DNA from: Aristolochia californica
Lineage: Eukaryota; Streptophyta; Magnoliopsida; Piperales; Aristolochiaceae
Length of the DNA stretch: 64,000 nt
Assembly (NCBI GenBank): GCA_029961685.1
Contig: JARWKL010000008.1
Span: 2,668,501 to 2,732,500, forward strand
Reading direction: 5' to 3'
The notes under the pieces are model-generated. The model was not told the DNA's origin, did not search any database, and saw only the letters and a program-made list of their open reading frames with translations. Of this stretch, positions 47,669 through 57,960 are shown piece after piece (the first letter of the stretch is position 1; each line of letters opens with the position of its first letter). A program made the position numbers and the translations under genes.

Positions 47669-48081
47669 TGTCACGGATCGACCTTCGCGGTAAGGTCGTC
47701 GTGGGGTTGGAAGAGGGGGGAGGAGTCCCTGAACTGGTCCACAATATATTGACTACTGTTTCATTAAGGGTAATTGGGGATTTCACTCTCGTATTGCAGT
47801 TGCCCTAGTTTTTTCTTTATATTTGGGGTGCCACTATTAGGGTTTTATTTATTGTCGAGAAGAATTATTAGTTGCGGTTGTGAAAGGTTAGAGAACTGAT
47901 TTCTCTTGTAAACTATTTCATCTTCATAGTGGATAATTGCAACGACAGAAGATAGGACGTAGTCTCACCTTAAGTCAAACTTGTATAAATCTTGTTGTCT
48001 TTCTTCGTAATTATTTTTCTTTTTTTGCGTTTATTATTATTGTTCTCGCTAGTTTGGAATTAGGGCGTCGAATTCCCAACA
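47669..48081 (+). repeat. Solo-LTR-like repeat (same family as 11700-12150)
   Basis: 413 bp starting TGTCACGGATCG and ending AATTCCCAACA. It matches 11700-12150 in inverted orientation throughout. In this direction it reads TATA-like TTTATATTTGGGG, then a leader-like GTAGTCTCACC...ATAAATCTTG, as in U3-R-U5 of plant LTRs. Flanking 5-mers TGCTC and GAAAG do not match. Confidence 0.65.
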
Positions 48082-49766
48082 GAAAGGCTTCCCCAGAATC
48101 ACTCAGTAAACATGTATCGGCAAGTATTCTAACAACAAATACCCAATGGCAATAAATGATAAGGAAACAAAAAAAAGTAACAGCAAGACTGAGATTCTCT
48201 TGCATCCTCACATATAAAGGGAGCTTCAAATCTATGGAGAACGGCATACTTGATCATCAAAGTTAAAAATCCAGTGAAATCTATGAAGAATGGCATACTT
48301 TGCCTTCAAGGCATAAGAAGGCAAGAGAGAGAGAGAGAGAGAGAGATCATCCCATCTCTTCACTATTCATAGCTATGGAGACATGAAGAATGTCAATGAC
48401 CGTAGAACTATATTATAACTTTTGTCAGTATAACATTTTTCCCCTGTTTCTTTTTAAACAGCACTCATTAACAGTTTGCAAATAGAAGATATGGATTTCT
48501 TTTCGATTTTTTTTTGAGTGGAAATTCCTTCTTTTCTTTTTGAACAGCATTTGGTAACTGTTTGCAAATTGGAGATATGGATATTTTTATACTTCGTACC
48601 TGATAAATGAATAATTCCTTATTTTAGTTTATGACAGCCTTGTGGGCAGTATTGAAGACTGAGTTTGTCTGCTGATAACTACATGATCCACCTGGTAATC
48701 TTTTTCCAAATTGGAGATGTGAAGATCTTCAAAATTTGCACAATTTTATGTATATAGATCTTCTGAACTGAGTATAATCCACCTGCGGACTGTTTAAAAG
48801 ACTTGAAGTGGTTCTGCTTATGAAGAAAAATGTCATTGCTTTGTAGGAAGGAAAGAAAAAAAAAACCTATTGCATTCAAGAGTTTTCATCTTCATTTGCC
48901 AATGGAAGGCTCAAACAACCCATGTTTTGCTCTTTGGTATTTCAGAAGAATAAAAGAAGATGTTGATGAACAACTGAGAGTGACAACTTCACATCGATAA
49001 AGAGAAGCTTTTAGGCCATATGGTTTCTTAATGATAGGATTACCATCAGTTGCTTTCTGCAAGAAGGAAATGAAAAAAGAAATCGCCATGCAGTCACTTC
49101 CCAATGACTAACTCTGGAAGACATGTTTGATAGAACAGAACGCACTTACGTCTAAATATATCATTTAGTACGGGGATATGTAATAATATGAGAGTGTTAG
49201 AAAATACATCTAGGGGTATTTTGGTCATTTTACCCTCCAAGGGTATTTTGGTTATTTTATCACTTCACTGGTTAATTTTCTTTTATGTAATCCTGTTCTG
49301 CATATTAGATTATATCAGTGCTTAAGTTTTCATGTACATAGAATGCGTAGAGAGATGTAAGGCGATTAAGGTTTATTAAGTGTATAGGGACATTTTTGTA
49401 ATTTGTAACTCAAAACACCTCAGGCTCTTCAAAAATTTCTTCTTCCTCTTTCTTCACGAGTCGCTGTAAGAAGGGAAAAAAGAAGACGAGAGTATCAAAC
49501 TCTTTTCACGGCTTCGGTATTATTTTCTTTCGTATGTACAAAACATTTGGTAGAACAATTTTAGAACCTTCTTGCAGTGTATCCCAGTATATTTGGTTCA
49601 AAGATGGATTATTCTACAAAAACATCCATTGTATACTTGCAGTGTATTTCCTCCATGCCTGGATCATGCCTCAATACTATTGTTGTATTTTGCTTCATGA
49701 CTTCATTATCTCAGTCTTTGAACAAAATTAGCTCCAGAATTGCATGGTTTATAGAAAACTCCTCTC
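48082..49766. other. Intergenic, 3' flank of the PPR gene
   Basis: Contains a (GA)n microsatellite at about 48324-48346 and an LTR-like stretch from about 49195 (TGTTAGAAAATACATC, then repeated GGGTATTTTGGT) whose end could not be placed. No gene supported. Confidence 0.4.
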
Positions 49767-52148
49767 TCACCAATAATCACCACAACAGCAGTTTCCATCT
49801 TTGAAGTGATGAAACACCACAGAGTCTCCAACTACGATCTCCCGCCTACTAAATGCAGATATTAGCTTTGCTACATGGTGGCAATCGTTACACATTCTGA
49901 TGTTCTTTTTTATCAAGAGAGGATCGCCAACTGCAGTGGAAATTAGCCCATAACAAATTGCTAATCTCACACTGTGACTGGTAGGTAAATCTGCCTTTTT
50001 CTTTACTTCATCTTGTGGTCTAAACTTGATGCTGGGGAGGTCGATCGGTTCGCCTATTCTTCTTGTTAGAATTTCCAGAGTGTCGTGAATTATATCACCT
50101 TTTTTGTGCGATCGATCTCCATTGATGAAACTGCATGTCTTACTATCCAGCTCAAGGGTGCTGCATCCCATTGTCTTCTCTAAACCAGCATCTTTCATGA
50201 GAGACCTAATTCTTTTAACATCTTCCCACCTATTAGCATCGGCATACAAATTGGATAGCAGAACATAACACCCTGTGTTATTATGTTTGAAGGATAAAAT
50301 CTTTTCTGCAGCAAATTTTGCCATCTCTATGTTCTGATGATTTTTGCTTGCAGTAAGTAGAGATCCCCATATCCTTGCTGTAGGTGCTATTGGCATTTTC
50401 TCAATAAAACTTAAAGCTGAGTCGAGATTTCCTGTGCGACCGATAAGATCAACCATGCACCCGTAATGCTCAATTTGAGGTTCAATACCAAAGTCTTGTT
50501 TCATAGAAGTAAAATACTGCCATCCTTCCTCTATAAGTCCATTGTTGCTGCAAGATGATAAGACTGATATAAAACTGACCCTGTTTGGTGGAATCCCAAT
50601 TCCCTGCATTACAGAGAAAAGTTCAAGAGCCACTCTTCCATAACCATGGATGCCATATCCCATTATAATTGCATTCCATGATACAACATCCTTCTCCGTG
50701 ATGCCAGCAAAGATCTTTTGTGAACTCTCTAGATCACCACATTTTGCATACATATAAATCAAGGAATTCAATATAAAAGTGTTTAAACCATAGCCTTGTT
50801 TTAGAGCATAACAATGGATTTGCCTACCCTGCCTCAAGAAACCTAATTCAGTGTAAGCAGGTATTATGCTTGAAAGAGTAACTTCATCCTGCTGCCCTAG
50901 TTCCCCTATCAAGTCATGAAAGAGTTGAATGGCATGCATATACTGTCCATCCTGTACATAAGCCTTGATCAAGGTATTCCATGATATCAAATTCTTCTCA
51001 TCCATTGCATCAAATAACTTAACTGCTGATTTAGTTTCACAACATGTCACATAAAAATCCATCAGGGCAGTTTCCAAAACTAAATGAGGGAGAAGACCCT
51101 TTCTAATTGCAAAACCATGAAGAGATTTCCCTTCCAAATGATGGTTGTTATTGGCGCAAGCAGGGAGCACATTCAATAGTGTAACTAAGTCTGGATTTAT
51201 GTGGTCATCCTCTTGCATCCTAATCAAGCAGGAGCATGCCTTGTGAGGTTGATTGTTCGAAACATACCCACTAACAAGTACATTCCAGTGCACAACGTTT
51301 CTTCGGCAGATCCCATGAAACAATCGCTCAGCGAAACCCATGTTTCTGCATTTGCCGTACATGTCAAGCAGTGAAGTTTGGATCATGAGGTCCGATTCAA
51401 ATCCACATCTTATTGCATAACAGTGAATTTCCTTTCCTTGCTTCTGATATCTCTCTAAAGAACAAGCACCCAAGGCACCAATTAAGGTGAAGCGGTCAAT
51501 TTCTAGCCATTGTGCCTGCATTTCTATGAAGTACAATAATGCCTTCCATCCGTTTCCATTGGACGAATACCCATTAATGAGTGCATTCCAAGAAACTGCG
51601 TCTCTTACAGACATTTCATGGAACACCTTCTCTGCAGATTCAACGCACCCAAGCTTTGCATACATAGTTATAAGGGAATTACATATAAAAAGGTCAAAAT
51701 TATATCCCGTCTTCATCAAGTAGGAGTGCATCTTAGTTCCTTCATCCAAGGAGAACAAACCCCAGCAAGCTTTGATCAGAAAGGGGAAGGTATAATTATC
51801 CGCACAGATGCCCATCAACTGCATTCGACGGTAAAGTGCGATGGCTTCTTCATAAAACTCATTATTGACATACCCTTTGATCATAAGATTCCAGAGAAAG
51901 GTATCAGGTCTATCCGCAGCATCGAACACGCGGAGAGCATCTTCCATGAGACCAGCAGCCACATAAGAAGAAATAACAGTGGTTGCAGAGAATGTGACCC
52001 GTTCACTTCTGAGCTTGGTTAAAATTACACGATTTGATGAAACTGACCCCCGTTTAAAGGGTCGTGTATGGTGGTCTACTGCTCGCAGTGGAGAAACATT
52101 TGCAGAGCTGCTGGAGTTGCAGCAGGTCCGAACAAGTGCAACCGCCAT
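49767..52148 (-). CDS. PLS-class pentatricopeptide repeat protein with E and DYW domains, 793 aa
   Basis: Intronless, as is usual for this family. After an N-terminal Ser-rich, basic stretch that may be an organelle transit peptide, PPR motifs of P, L and S type run from about residue 55 to 590 (repeats of the kind DTFLWNLMIKGYVNN, DAVSWNALINGYSSN, NLISWNTLIKAYVQD, DVVSWNAIIMGYGIH). E/E+ motifs follow, then a DYW domain ending exactly at DYW. PLS-DYW proteins bind organellar RNA and carry a cytidine-deaminase-like zinc fold for C-to-U editing. The CxxCH zinc motif (CNDCHH) and the terminal CCCGDYW are present, but the usual HSE motif reads HSV (V727, codon 49968-49970): the proposed catalytic Glu is missing. 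So it may act as a binding platform with a partner deaminase. Target and organelle are unknown. Confidence 0.95.
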   Translation of the reverse strand: MAVALVRTCCNSSSSANVSPLRAVDHHTRPFKRGSVSSNRVILTKLRSERVTFSATTVISSYVAAGLMEDALRVFDAADRPDTFLWNLMIKGYVNNEFYEEAIALYRRMQLMGICADNYTFPFLIKACWGLFSLDEGTKMHSYLMKTGYNFDLFICNSLITMYAKLGCVESAEKVFHEMSVRDAVSWNALINGYSSNGNGWKALLYFIEMQAQWLEIDRFTLIGALGACSLERYQKQGKEIHCYAIRCGFESDLMIQTSLLDMYGKCRNMGFAERLFHGICRRNVVHWNVLVSGYVSNNQPHKACSCLIRMQEDDHINPDLVTLLNVLPACANNNHHLEGKSLHGFAIRKGLLPHLVLETALMDFYVTCCETKSAVKLFDAMDEKNLISWNTLIKAYVQDGQYMHAIQLFHDLIGELGQQDEVTLSSIIPAYTELGFLRQGRQIHCYALKQGYGLNTFILNSLIYMYAKCGDLESSQKIFAGITEKDVVSWNAIIMGYGIHGYGRVALELFSVMQGIGIPPNRVSFISVLSSCSNNGLIEEGWQYFTSMKQDFGIEPQIEHYGCMVDLIGRTGNLDSALSFIEKMPIAPTARIWGSLLTASKNHQNIEMAKFAAEKILSFKHNNTGCYVLLSNLYADANRWEDVKRIRSLMKDAGLEKTMGCSTLELDSKTCSFINGDRSHKKGDIIHDTLEILTRRIGEPIDLPSIKFRPQDEVKKKADLPTSHSVRLAICYGLISTAVGDPLLIKKNIRMCNDCHHVAKLISAFSRREIVVGDSVVFHHFKDGNCCCGDYW

Positions 52149-52724
52149 TTCGCTAAAAGTGGTGCTAGTGAGCTTTCAGGGGGCGGCCCTTGAACATATT
52201 TCCCGTAATTTTTACTCCGTAGCTGGAGAGAGCGGCCATAATATTCAGAGCTTCAGCTTCCGTTCTTCTTCACCATGGAAGAACTCGTTCCCAGTCTGTG
52301 AGATTCGATCTCATATATAGCCGCAGCTTATCGGATTAGGTTGCGAGGTTAGCCCAAAGAGTAAAGAAATTATAAAGAAGATACCTTTGTAGATTCCATT
52401 CGCTCAGGCTATACGGTAGTACCAGAAAAGTCTTCTGTTTGATCCATAGCGCTGATTCTAATCTTCTGATTGTGAAATTTGGAGAAGATGAAATGGGAAT
52501 GTGATTTCTTTTTTAAAATCAACGCATTGCTGATATAGATTTAACATACCGTTAATGGGTACCGAATATACCCAAGACACAGCACACTAGAACAGGCACG
52601 ATGGGATTCACACAACAAATTACCCATTTATGAAAGCTTACATTCAGATACCATACACAATATGAGAGACACAGCCATGATTTTATTGCTTGCATTACAA
52701 TTTGATCTACGAGTAACTCCAAGA
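52149..52724. other. Intergenic between two minus-strand genes
   Basis: Holds the upstream region of the PPR gene (roughly 52149-52400) and the 3' end of the next gene. No separate feature seen. Confidence 0.4.
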
Positions 52725-53938
52725 TCATCGAGAAAAGCCTAAGAGAGAGCAAGACTCCGGTGGAAGCTTGTAAAAGCACATGAAATTTGGAATGTAAGTG
52801 AAAACCCTCTTTGGTTTCTCCATGGATTGGATTGCAGGTTGATTCAAATAAGCATATTTACTCTTAGTCCACCTGCTCAAGAAAATTATAGACAAAGAAT
52901 TACTAGCTTCATTTCAAGCACATTTCCAGTAGTATACATATGAGGAATGCTAGCCGCCAATTTCGAGGTTGGAGGCTTCTTCCTGTTGGCTCAGAGCTGT
53001 TGATCAATCATTTTCAGAAAGTATGGAACTGTCGGGAATCTGGACCAGTGCAGGATTCAAAAATCACCGAACTGTCGGGAATCACTCGAGGTGTACCACA
53101 TTGTATTATTTTAAAATGTAATTCTACGATCAATTTTAAGAAACATTTAAATAATTATATTCAAACGTCTTCAATCTTATCGATTGATCCTAATCTCGCG
53201 GTGCTTTACTCTGAAGAAATTGTTTTTAATGGCGTTGGATGACGCGAGATCCAACAAATGAATTGTCGGGATTCCGGTCGCCGTTTCAAGAAAGAAACAG
53301 CCGCTTTCCCGACGATTGATTGATCAAAATCTTCAAATATTTCTACTGGTAACCTGAATTCTTTTTTTTTTTTTTTTACTAATCTTTGATCCTCGTTGAA
53401 CTCTACCGATCATCGCTATTCGTGGTGGAAGAGTTGCAGAATTGCGCGCGGTGATGGACTAATGGAAGAACTAGACGGAGAAGGAAAGAGGAGGTTTCAA
53501 ATTACCAGTCTTTGATTCCGACGCGTATATCTGTGTGATTTTCGTCCTTCTTTTGGGTCATTGGACTCTTTTCCTGATCGTCGTCCTTGTCCTCTTCAGT
53601 ATCCAGCAACGATTCTTGAAATCTTCTATACTCCTCATCCTAGAGCATACAAACAACGAAAACACTTCAAATTACAGGAACTATCAAGCAAGAAGATTCA
53701 ATAGCTGCAGAAAAAAATGTTTTTCCTTTACAGAGAAATTGCGTGCTCTGATCCTGGCGGAAGCCTTTAGAGCAGCCAGGAAATGATCTTCCTCGTCCAG
53801 CTTCTTCTTCCGCCAGAACCGTTCAATCTCCTCCCTGGTCACGCTCTTACAGACCACCGTGCTTCTCGTCCACAGCGGCAGCGGTGGCGGAGGCGGACGA
53901 CAGCTCTTCTTCGTATCCTCGACTTCCACTTTCTCCAT
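52725..53938 (-). CDS. Small conserved plant protein of unknown function, 3 exons, 162 aa
   Basis: Exons 53732-53938, 53506-53639 and 52725-52872 give 489 nt including TGA, all GT-AG, frame maintained. The N-terminus is Pro-rich, followed by TREEIERFWRKKKLDEEDHF and ALKASARIRARNFS, a helical basic/acidic block, then EEYRRFQESL, an acidic linker (TEEDKDDDQEK) and a C-terminal block IRVGIKDWWTKSKYAYLN QPA with YIPNF. I recognise this arrangement as a widespread uncharacterised plant family, but no biochemical role is known to me. There is no signal peptide, membrane segment or catalytic motif; nuclear or cytosolic location would be a guess. The gene is easily overlooked because its coding exons are short and separated by a 0.63-kb intron. 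Confidence 0.85.
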
Positions 53939-54748
53939 CTTGTAAATGCTTCCTTCCTCGTCAATCTTGCTCTTCTTAAGCTTGTTTCCGCGACGAGAGA
54001 GAGAGAGAGAGAGCCGATGAGAGTTATCTCTACCTCGTTGAACAGTGATTAGACTAAAAGAAAGACTAGAGTAAAAAACAATTAAAACTAAACTGTACTG
54101 TGTCTTGCGGCGGCTTACTTGAACGGTACGTCATAGAGAAGTTATCTTTTGAGAGGATTTGAAGCATTTCCTGAGTTTCTATGAAGACCACTGCAATGGT
54201 TACTGTTTTTGGTGAAACGAATTGATTCTTGAGCATTGCTTGCACAGTACCTCTTGTGTGCAAATCTCTTATGACTTGAGAAACCAGATGGAAGAAGAAC
54301 ACGAAAAGTGTTATCTTAACCCCGGTTGCTTGTCTCATCTTCCATCCAATTTGCCTGATTGAAATAAAAAATAGAGAATAGTTAAGGTGATAAAAAATAA
54401 TTAATTGTAAACAAACGGTAAGATTCACTCTTCAATTTCGATGATACGGAGAAGATAGTAAAGAAACAAAATAACCCCTGTGCACTCCAAAAATACGTTA
54501 GTGCACTCTAAGTTTGGAGGGAAGGTGAATTACACAGGTAATTCGCTTTCACTCCATTCGATGAGTGAATTCACTTTCACTTGTTCAATTATATCGGGCT
54601 GTGGAAAATTGTTGGAGAAAACAAATCCCCAAAGCTCTCTCGCGACCTTCCGTGATTTCACTCCCCCCTCAGCAGCCTCTCCCCGACAAAGTCGCTCGTT
54701 GAACCTCTCTTCCTCTCATCGTCCCCAGCATTGCTTGACATCGTCGAC
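53939..54748. other. Upstream region of the small gene; unassigned open stretch at 54115-54358
   Basis: A (GA)n tract at 53997-54013 lies in the presumptive 5'UTR. On the minus strand, 54358-54115 is open from an acceptor-like AATCAG to a donor-like AAG|TAAG/GTAAGC region and translates to a mixed hydrophobic sequence (ITLFVFFFHLVSQVIRDL) with no known family. 54480-54580 has paired gtgaattcactttcac motifs like a transposon end. Confidence 0.3.
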
Positions 54749-55554
54749 TAGGGGTGGCTTCGAACCGAGCAGGCTCGCGAGCTGATCGAGTTCAGCTCAG
54801 TTCAATTCGTTATCTCTCGAGCTCGAGATCCGAAATCGGCTCGTTTAAATTAACGAGCTGAGCTCAACTGAAGCCAGGTTCGGTTCGTCGGCTCGCGAGC
54901 TAGCTCGAGGTGAGTCGGGGTCAGGATCGGGATCGGGATCGGGAGCGGGAGCGGGAGCATGAGCGAGAGTGAGGGGATTTTTTTTTCCTTTCCTCCCCTC
55001 ATCACCGTCGAGCCCCTCCCGTTGGCTGTTGTCGTCGCCTCTATCGCCGTCGACAGTTGCTCATCGGCCGCCTCTATTGCCGTCTGTTCGATTTCTTCCT
55101 CTCCTCGTCGTCGCCTCTGTTTTTGTCACCGCCTCTTTCGTCGCCGTCGCCGCCATCGCAACCGTCATCTCCGATGACAGGTCCTCCCCGGTGCCGTAAC
55201 ACACTTCCCTCCGCGTCGTCTCGGCGAAAAACCAAAACCAGTACGTTCCCCTCGCACAAAGATGATTTTGCAAGTGTGATTTTGCACGTGCAAGATCATA
55301 AAGTAAAAAAAAAAAAACTTTTTCCATAAACTCTCCTTCCTCATAGCTCTTGAACAAATTAAAAATACATTTTATAGAAATAAGTTTCGATGAACTATTA
55401 GTATCTCATGTTTTTTAAAAATATTTTTCTAATTAAAAATTCTTATTAAAAAATCATATAATTTTCTAAATAAGATTTTCCTGCCAAGATGGGGTAGAAA
55501 ATTGTATAGAAATTTTTTGAATAAGTATTTAACAGTTGATGTTGTAATACTTTT

Positions 55555-56420
55555 TGTCAAAAGCTTAGCAACTTCCCAGGAGAGAACCCATCCTAAGATT
55601 ACTCTCGTTCAAGCTCGCTTAACTTCAGAGTTCTTAGTCATATACCTAGCCAATACAACCTAAAAAGATTAACCGTTTAAGGTGCGAAAAACCAAGTACC
55701 TAACCCATCAGTGGACCAGGAGTGGACAGAACCTAACCCAGGTGGACCGGAACCACCTAGCTCCGACACACACCCCGCCTATTCTGGAGTCGTCTCTCAC
55801 GGGATTCGAACGGCGGACCTGGCGTGCCCAACTGTGATACCATGTCAAACGCCTAGCAACTTCCCAGGAGGGAACCCATCCTAAGATTACTCTCGCTTAA
55901 ACTCGCTTAACTACAGAGTTCTTAGTCAGATACCTAGCCAATACAACCCAAAAAGACTAGCCGTTTAAGGTGAGGATGTTATGGTCCTGGGTTAAGTACC
56001 TATGTCTTCCGCTCCTAACAGGTCGGTCTTTTGGGTAGTATTGGCTAGGTGCTTAACATTTGGTATCAGAGCTAGCTCCCTCGTCGCGTGTTCGAATCCC
56101 GGAGGGGGCGACTGCGAACGGGGCGACCTATGCGGAGGGGGCGACCTTGACGGAGTAGGCCACCGCACGTGCGGAGGGGGCGACCTTGGCGGAGTGGGCC
56201 GTCGCTAGAGTGGGCCATCGCAAGTGGGCTGTCGTGGATGTCGGCCCGCGAAGGAGGGGTGTGATGTTATGGTCCTGGGTTAAGTACCTATGTCTTCCGC
56301 TCCTAACAGGCCGGTCTTTTGGGTAGTATTGGCTAGGTGCTTAACATTTACCTAACCCATCGGTGGACCAGGGGCAGACGGAACCTAACCCAGGTGGACC
56401 GGAATCACCTAGCTTTGACA
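55555..56420 (-). mobile_element. TRIM retrotransposon (TGTCAAA family) split by a second TRIM
   Basis: Left LTR 55555-55768 (214 bp, TGTCAAAAGC...TCCGACA) and right LTR 55843-56420 (TGTCAAACGC...TTTGACA) interrupted by another TRIM. The internal region is only 74 bp. On the minus strand TGGTATCACAGTTGG beside the right LTR is the tRNA-Met primer site, and GGCGGGGTGTG beside the left LTR the polypurine tract. Target duplication is a perfect CTTTT (55550-55554 and 56421-56425). Confidence 0.92.
55977..56346 (+). mobile_element. TRIM retrotransposon (TGTTATGGTCC family) nested in another TRIM
   Basis: LTRs 55977-56058 and 56265-56346 are 82 bp each and almost identical (one visible difference), so the insertion is recent. 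TTTGGTATCAGAGC follows the first LTR; GAAGGAGGGGTGTGA precedes the second. The internal part carries GTGTTCGAATCCCGG, like a tRNA T-arm/B box, and repeated gcggagggggcgacctt units. No matching flank duplication is visible. Confidence 0.9.
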
Positions 56421-57199
56421 CTTTTAGCATGAAGCAATTTTCATTGCAATTTTGTGTTTGCCATTGTATTTGATTAAAAATGTATTGATAAGTATAATAA
56501 TATATTAGATTGATTATTAATTTTTATTTATTTCCCTAGAAGAGGCAATAAGAGGTCCATTTAACTTTCCTAAGAAAAATTTAAAATATTTCTTTTAATT
56601 TTCTAATAAGTCACTAATAGTAATAGGATTTTATTTAAATGATTTATAGTTTTTACTTAGGTGATTGTAAATTGATATTGATATTTCATTTAATTTTGTT
56701 GTGTTTGATTATTGTATGGAGTTTATTCATAATGTTATGTAGTGTATGAAGTGTTTAGACTAGTTTATGTAGTGTATGGAGTATATAAACAATTGCATGG
56801 AGTGTTTATGGAGTGTTTATGAAGCTATTATGTATATAGATTATGCCCAATTTTAAGTAAAGGTCATGTCAAATTTTATATAGGTATTATATACATAGAT
56901 TATGCTCAATTTTAAGTAGAGGTCATGCCCAATCTTATACATGTATTATATATATAGGTTATGCCCAATTTTATGTAAAATGTATACATAATTTTATATA
57001 CAATTTATTTTATATATATTTTTTAAAAAGTTTTAAATGTATGTTAAAGCTCAAACTCGGCTTGAACTCGGTTAAAATTTTTAGGCTTGAACTCGATAAT
57101 AATTTTAGGCTCGAGACGAGGTTCGGCTTGAAGCTCGGCTCGAAAGATTTAAATCAAGCTCGGCTCGAACATAGGCAGGTTTGGGCGATGCCACCCCTA

Positions 57200-57408
57200 C
57201 CGACAACCTTCCGCAATTTCTCTCCCCCCCTCTGTAACCTCTCTCGTTTGATTCAGTAAAAACTAGGGCAAACCCTTAAATGGCAGAACAGATAATGAAT
57301 TTCCCGACTTTGGTCTCTCGATCCTGTTGAGACACGAGGGGAGGCAGGCGGTTGCGGGGTGACGACGACGAGGACATCAGCCGACAGTGATGGTGACGGC
57401 AGAAGCAT

Positions 57409-57441
<33 letters not shown>

Positions 57442-57960
57442 ATGAGACACGGAGACAAAGAAGAGAGAGAGAAAGTTGTGAGAGGGGCTCAGTAGTGATA
57501 AGGATCGGCGATGGCAAACGGGGGGAGAAAGAAATCGAAGACTCAGTATGAAATCGAAGAGGAAGAATGAAAAATAAGAAAAGGCGAAATCGATCTTCCC
57601 CCCAAATCCCCATTTCGCTCCCTGATTTTCGAGAAGTCGAGATCGAAAGATGAAGAGTCGTCTCGAACTCGAAGAGACCTCCGTGCCCAGGTCCTCGTTA
57701 AGTTAACGAGCCGGCTCGTGAGCTTTCGAACTGAACCATGGTTCGGTCGAGCTCAGTTCGTTAACTTAAACGAGCTTGATCTGGATCTCGAACTTGGTTC
57801 AATATCCAGATAAACTGAGCCGAGCTTGAGCCACTCATGAACCGGCCCAATTTGATGCCACCCTTATTAGCATGGAGAGTTCGAGATCTAGATAAACCGA
57901 ATCAAACTGAACCAAGCTTGAGCCGCTCACGAACCGGCTCAATTCGATGTCACCCCTATT
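57200..57960. repeat. Second hAT-like end and G homopolymer
   Basis: 57660-57960 is again rich in GAGCCGGCTCG/AGCTTGAGCC motifs and shows two partial right ends (GATGCCACCCTTATTAG and GATGTCACCCCTATTAG), so it is a relative or truncated duplicate of the element at 54749-57199. The run of 32 G at 57409-57440 is listed separately. Confidence 0.5.
57409..57440 (+). repeat. G32 homopolymer
   Basis: Thirty-two consecutive G after AAGCAT and before AATGAG. On the minus strand it would encode a proline run. Unusually long for a plant nuclear genome, so the exact length may be a sequencing or assembly estimate. Confidence 0.9.

Larger units (their letters stand above)
54749..57199. mobile_element. 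hAT-like non-autonomous element with nested TRIMs
   Basis: The ends are inverted: TAGGGGTGGCTTCG at the left against the complement of CGATGCCACCCCTA at the right. Subterminal regions are packed with GAGCTCGAG/GGCTCG-type short motifs, as in plant hAT elements. The 8-bp flanks (TCGTCGAC and CCGACAAC) agree at only five positions. The interior has GGGATC/GGGAGC short repeats (54905-54965), Ser/Pro-rich open frames of no family, and, from 55555 to 56420, two nested TRIMs. No transposase seen. Confidence 0.6.

Noticed and set aside
49195..49500. Possible solo LTR
   Set aside because: The start TGTTAGAAAATAC is LTR-like, but no CA end with matching 5-bp flanks could be placed.
54115..54428. Minus-strand 120-codon open frame
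   Set aside because: Translation has no family I recognise and no supported exon partners; it lies just upstream of a well-supported gene and may be leader or repeat sequence.
54969..55199. Ser/Pro/Ala-rich open frames in three overlapping phases
   Set aside because: Low-complexity GC-rich sequence inside a transposon-like region gives long open frames in several phases by chance.
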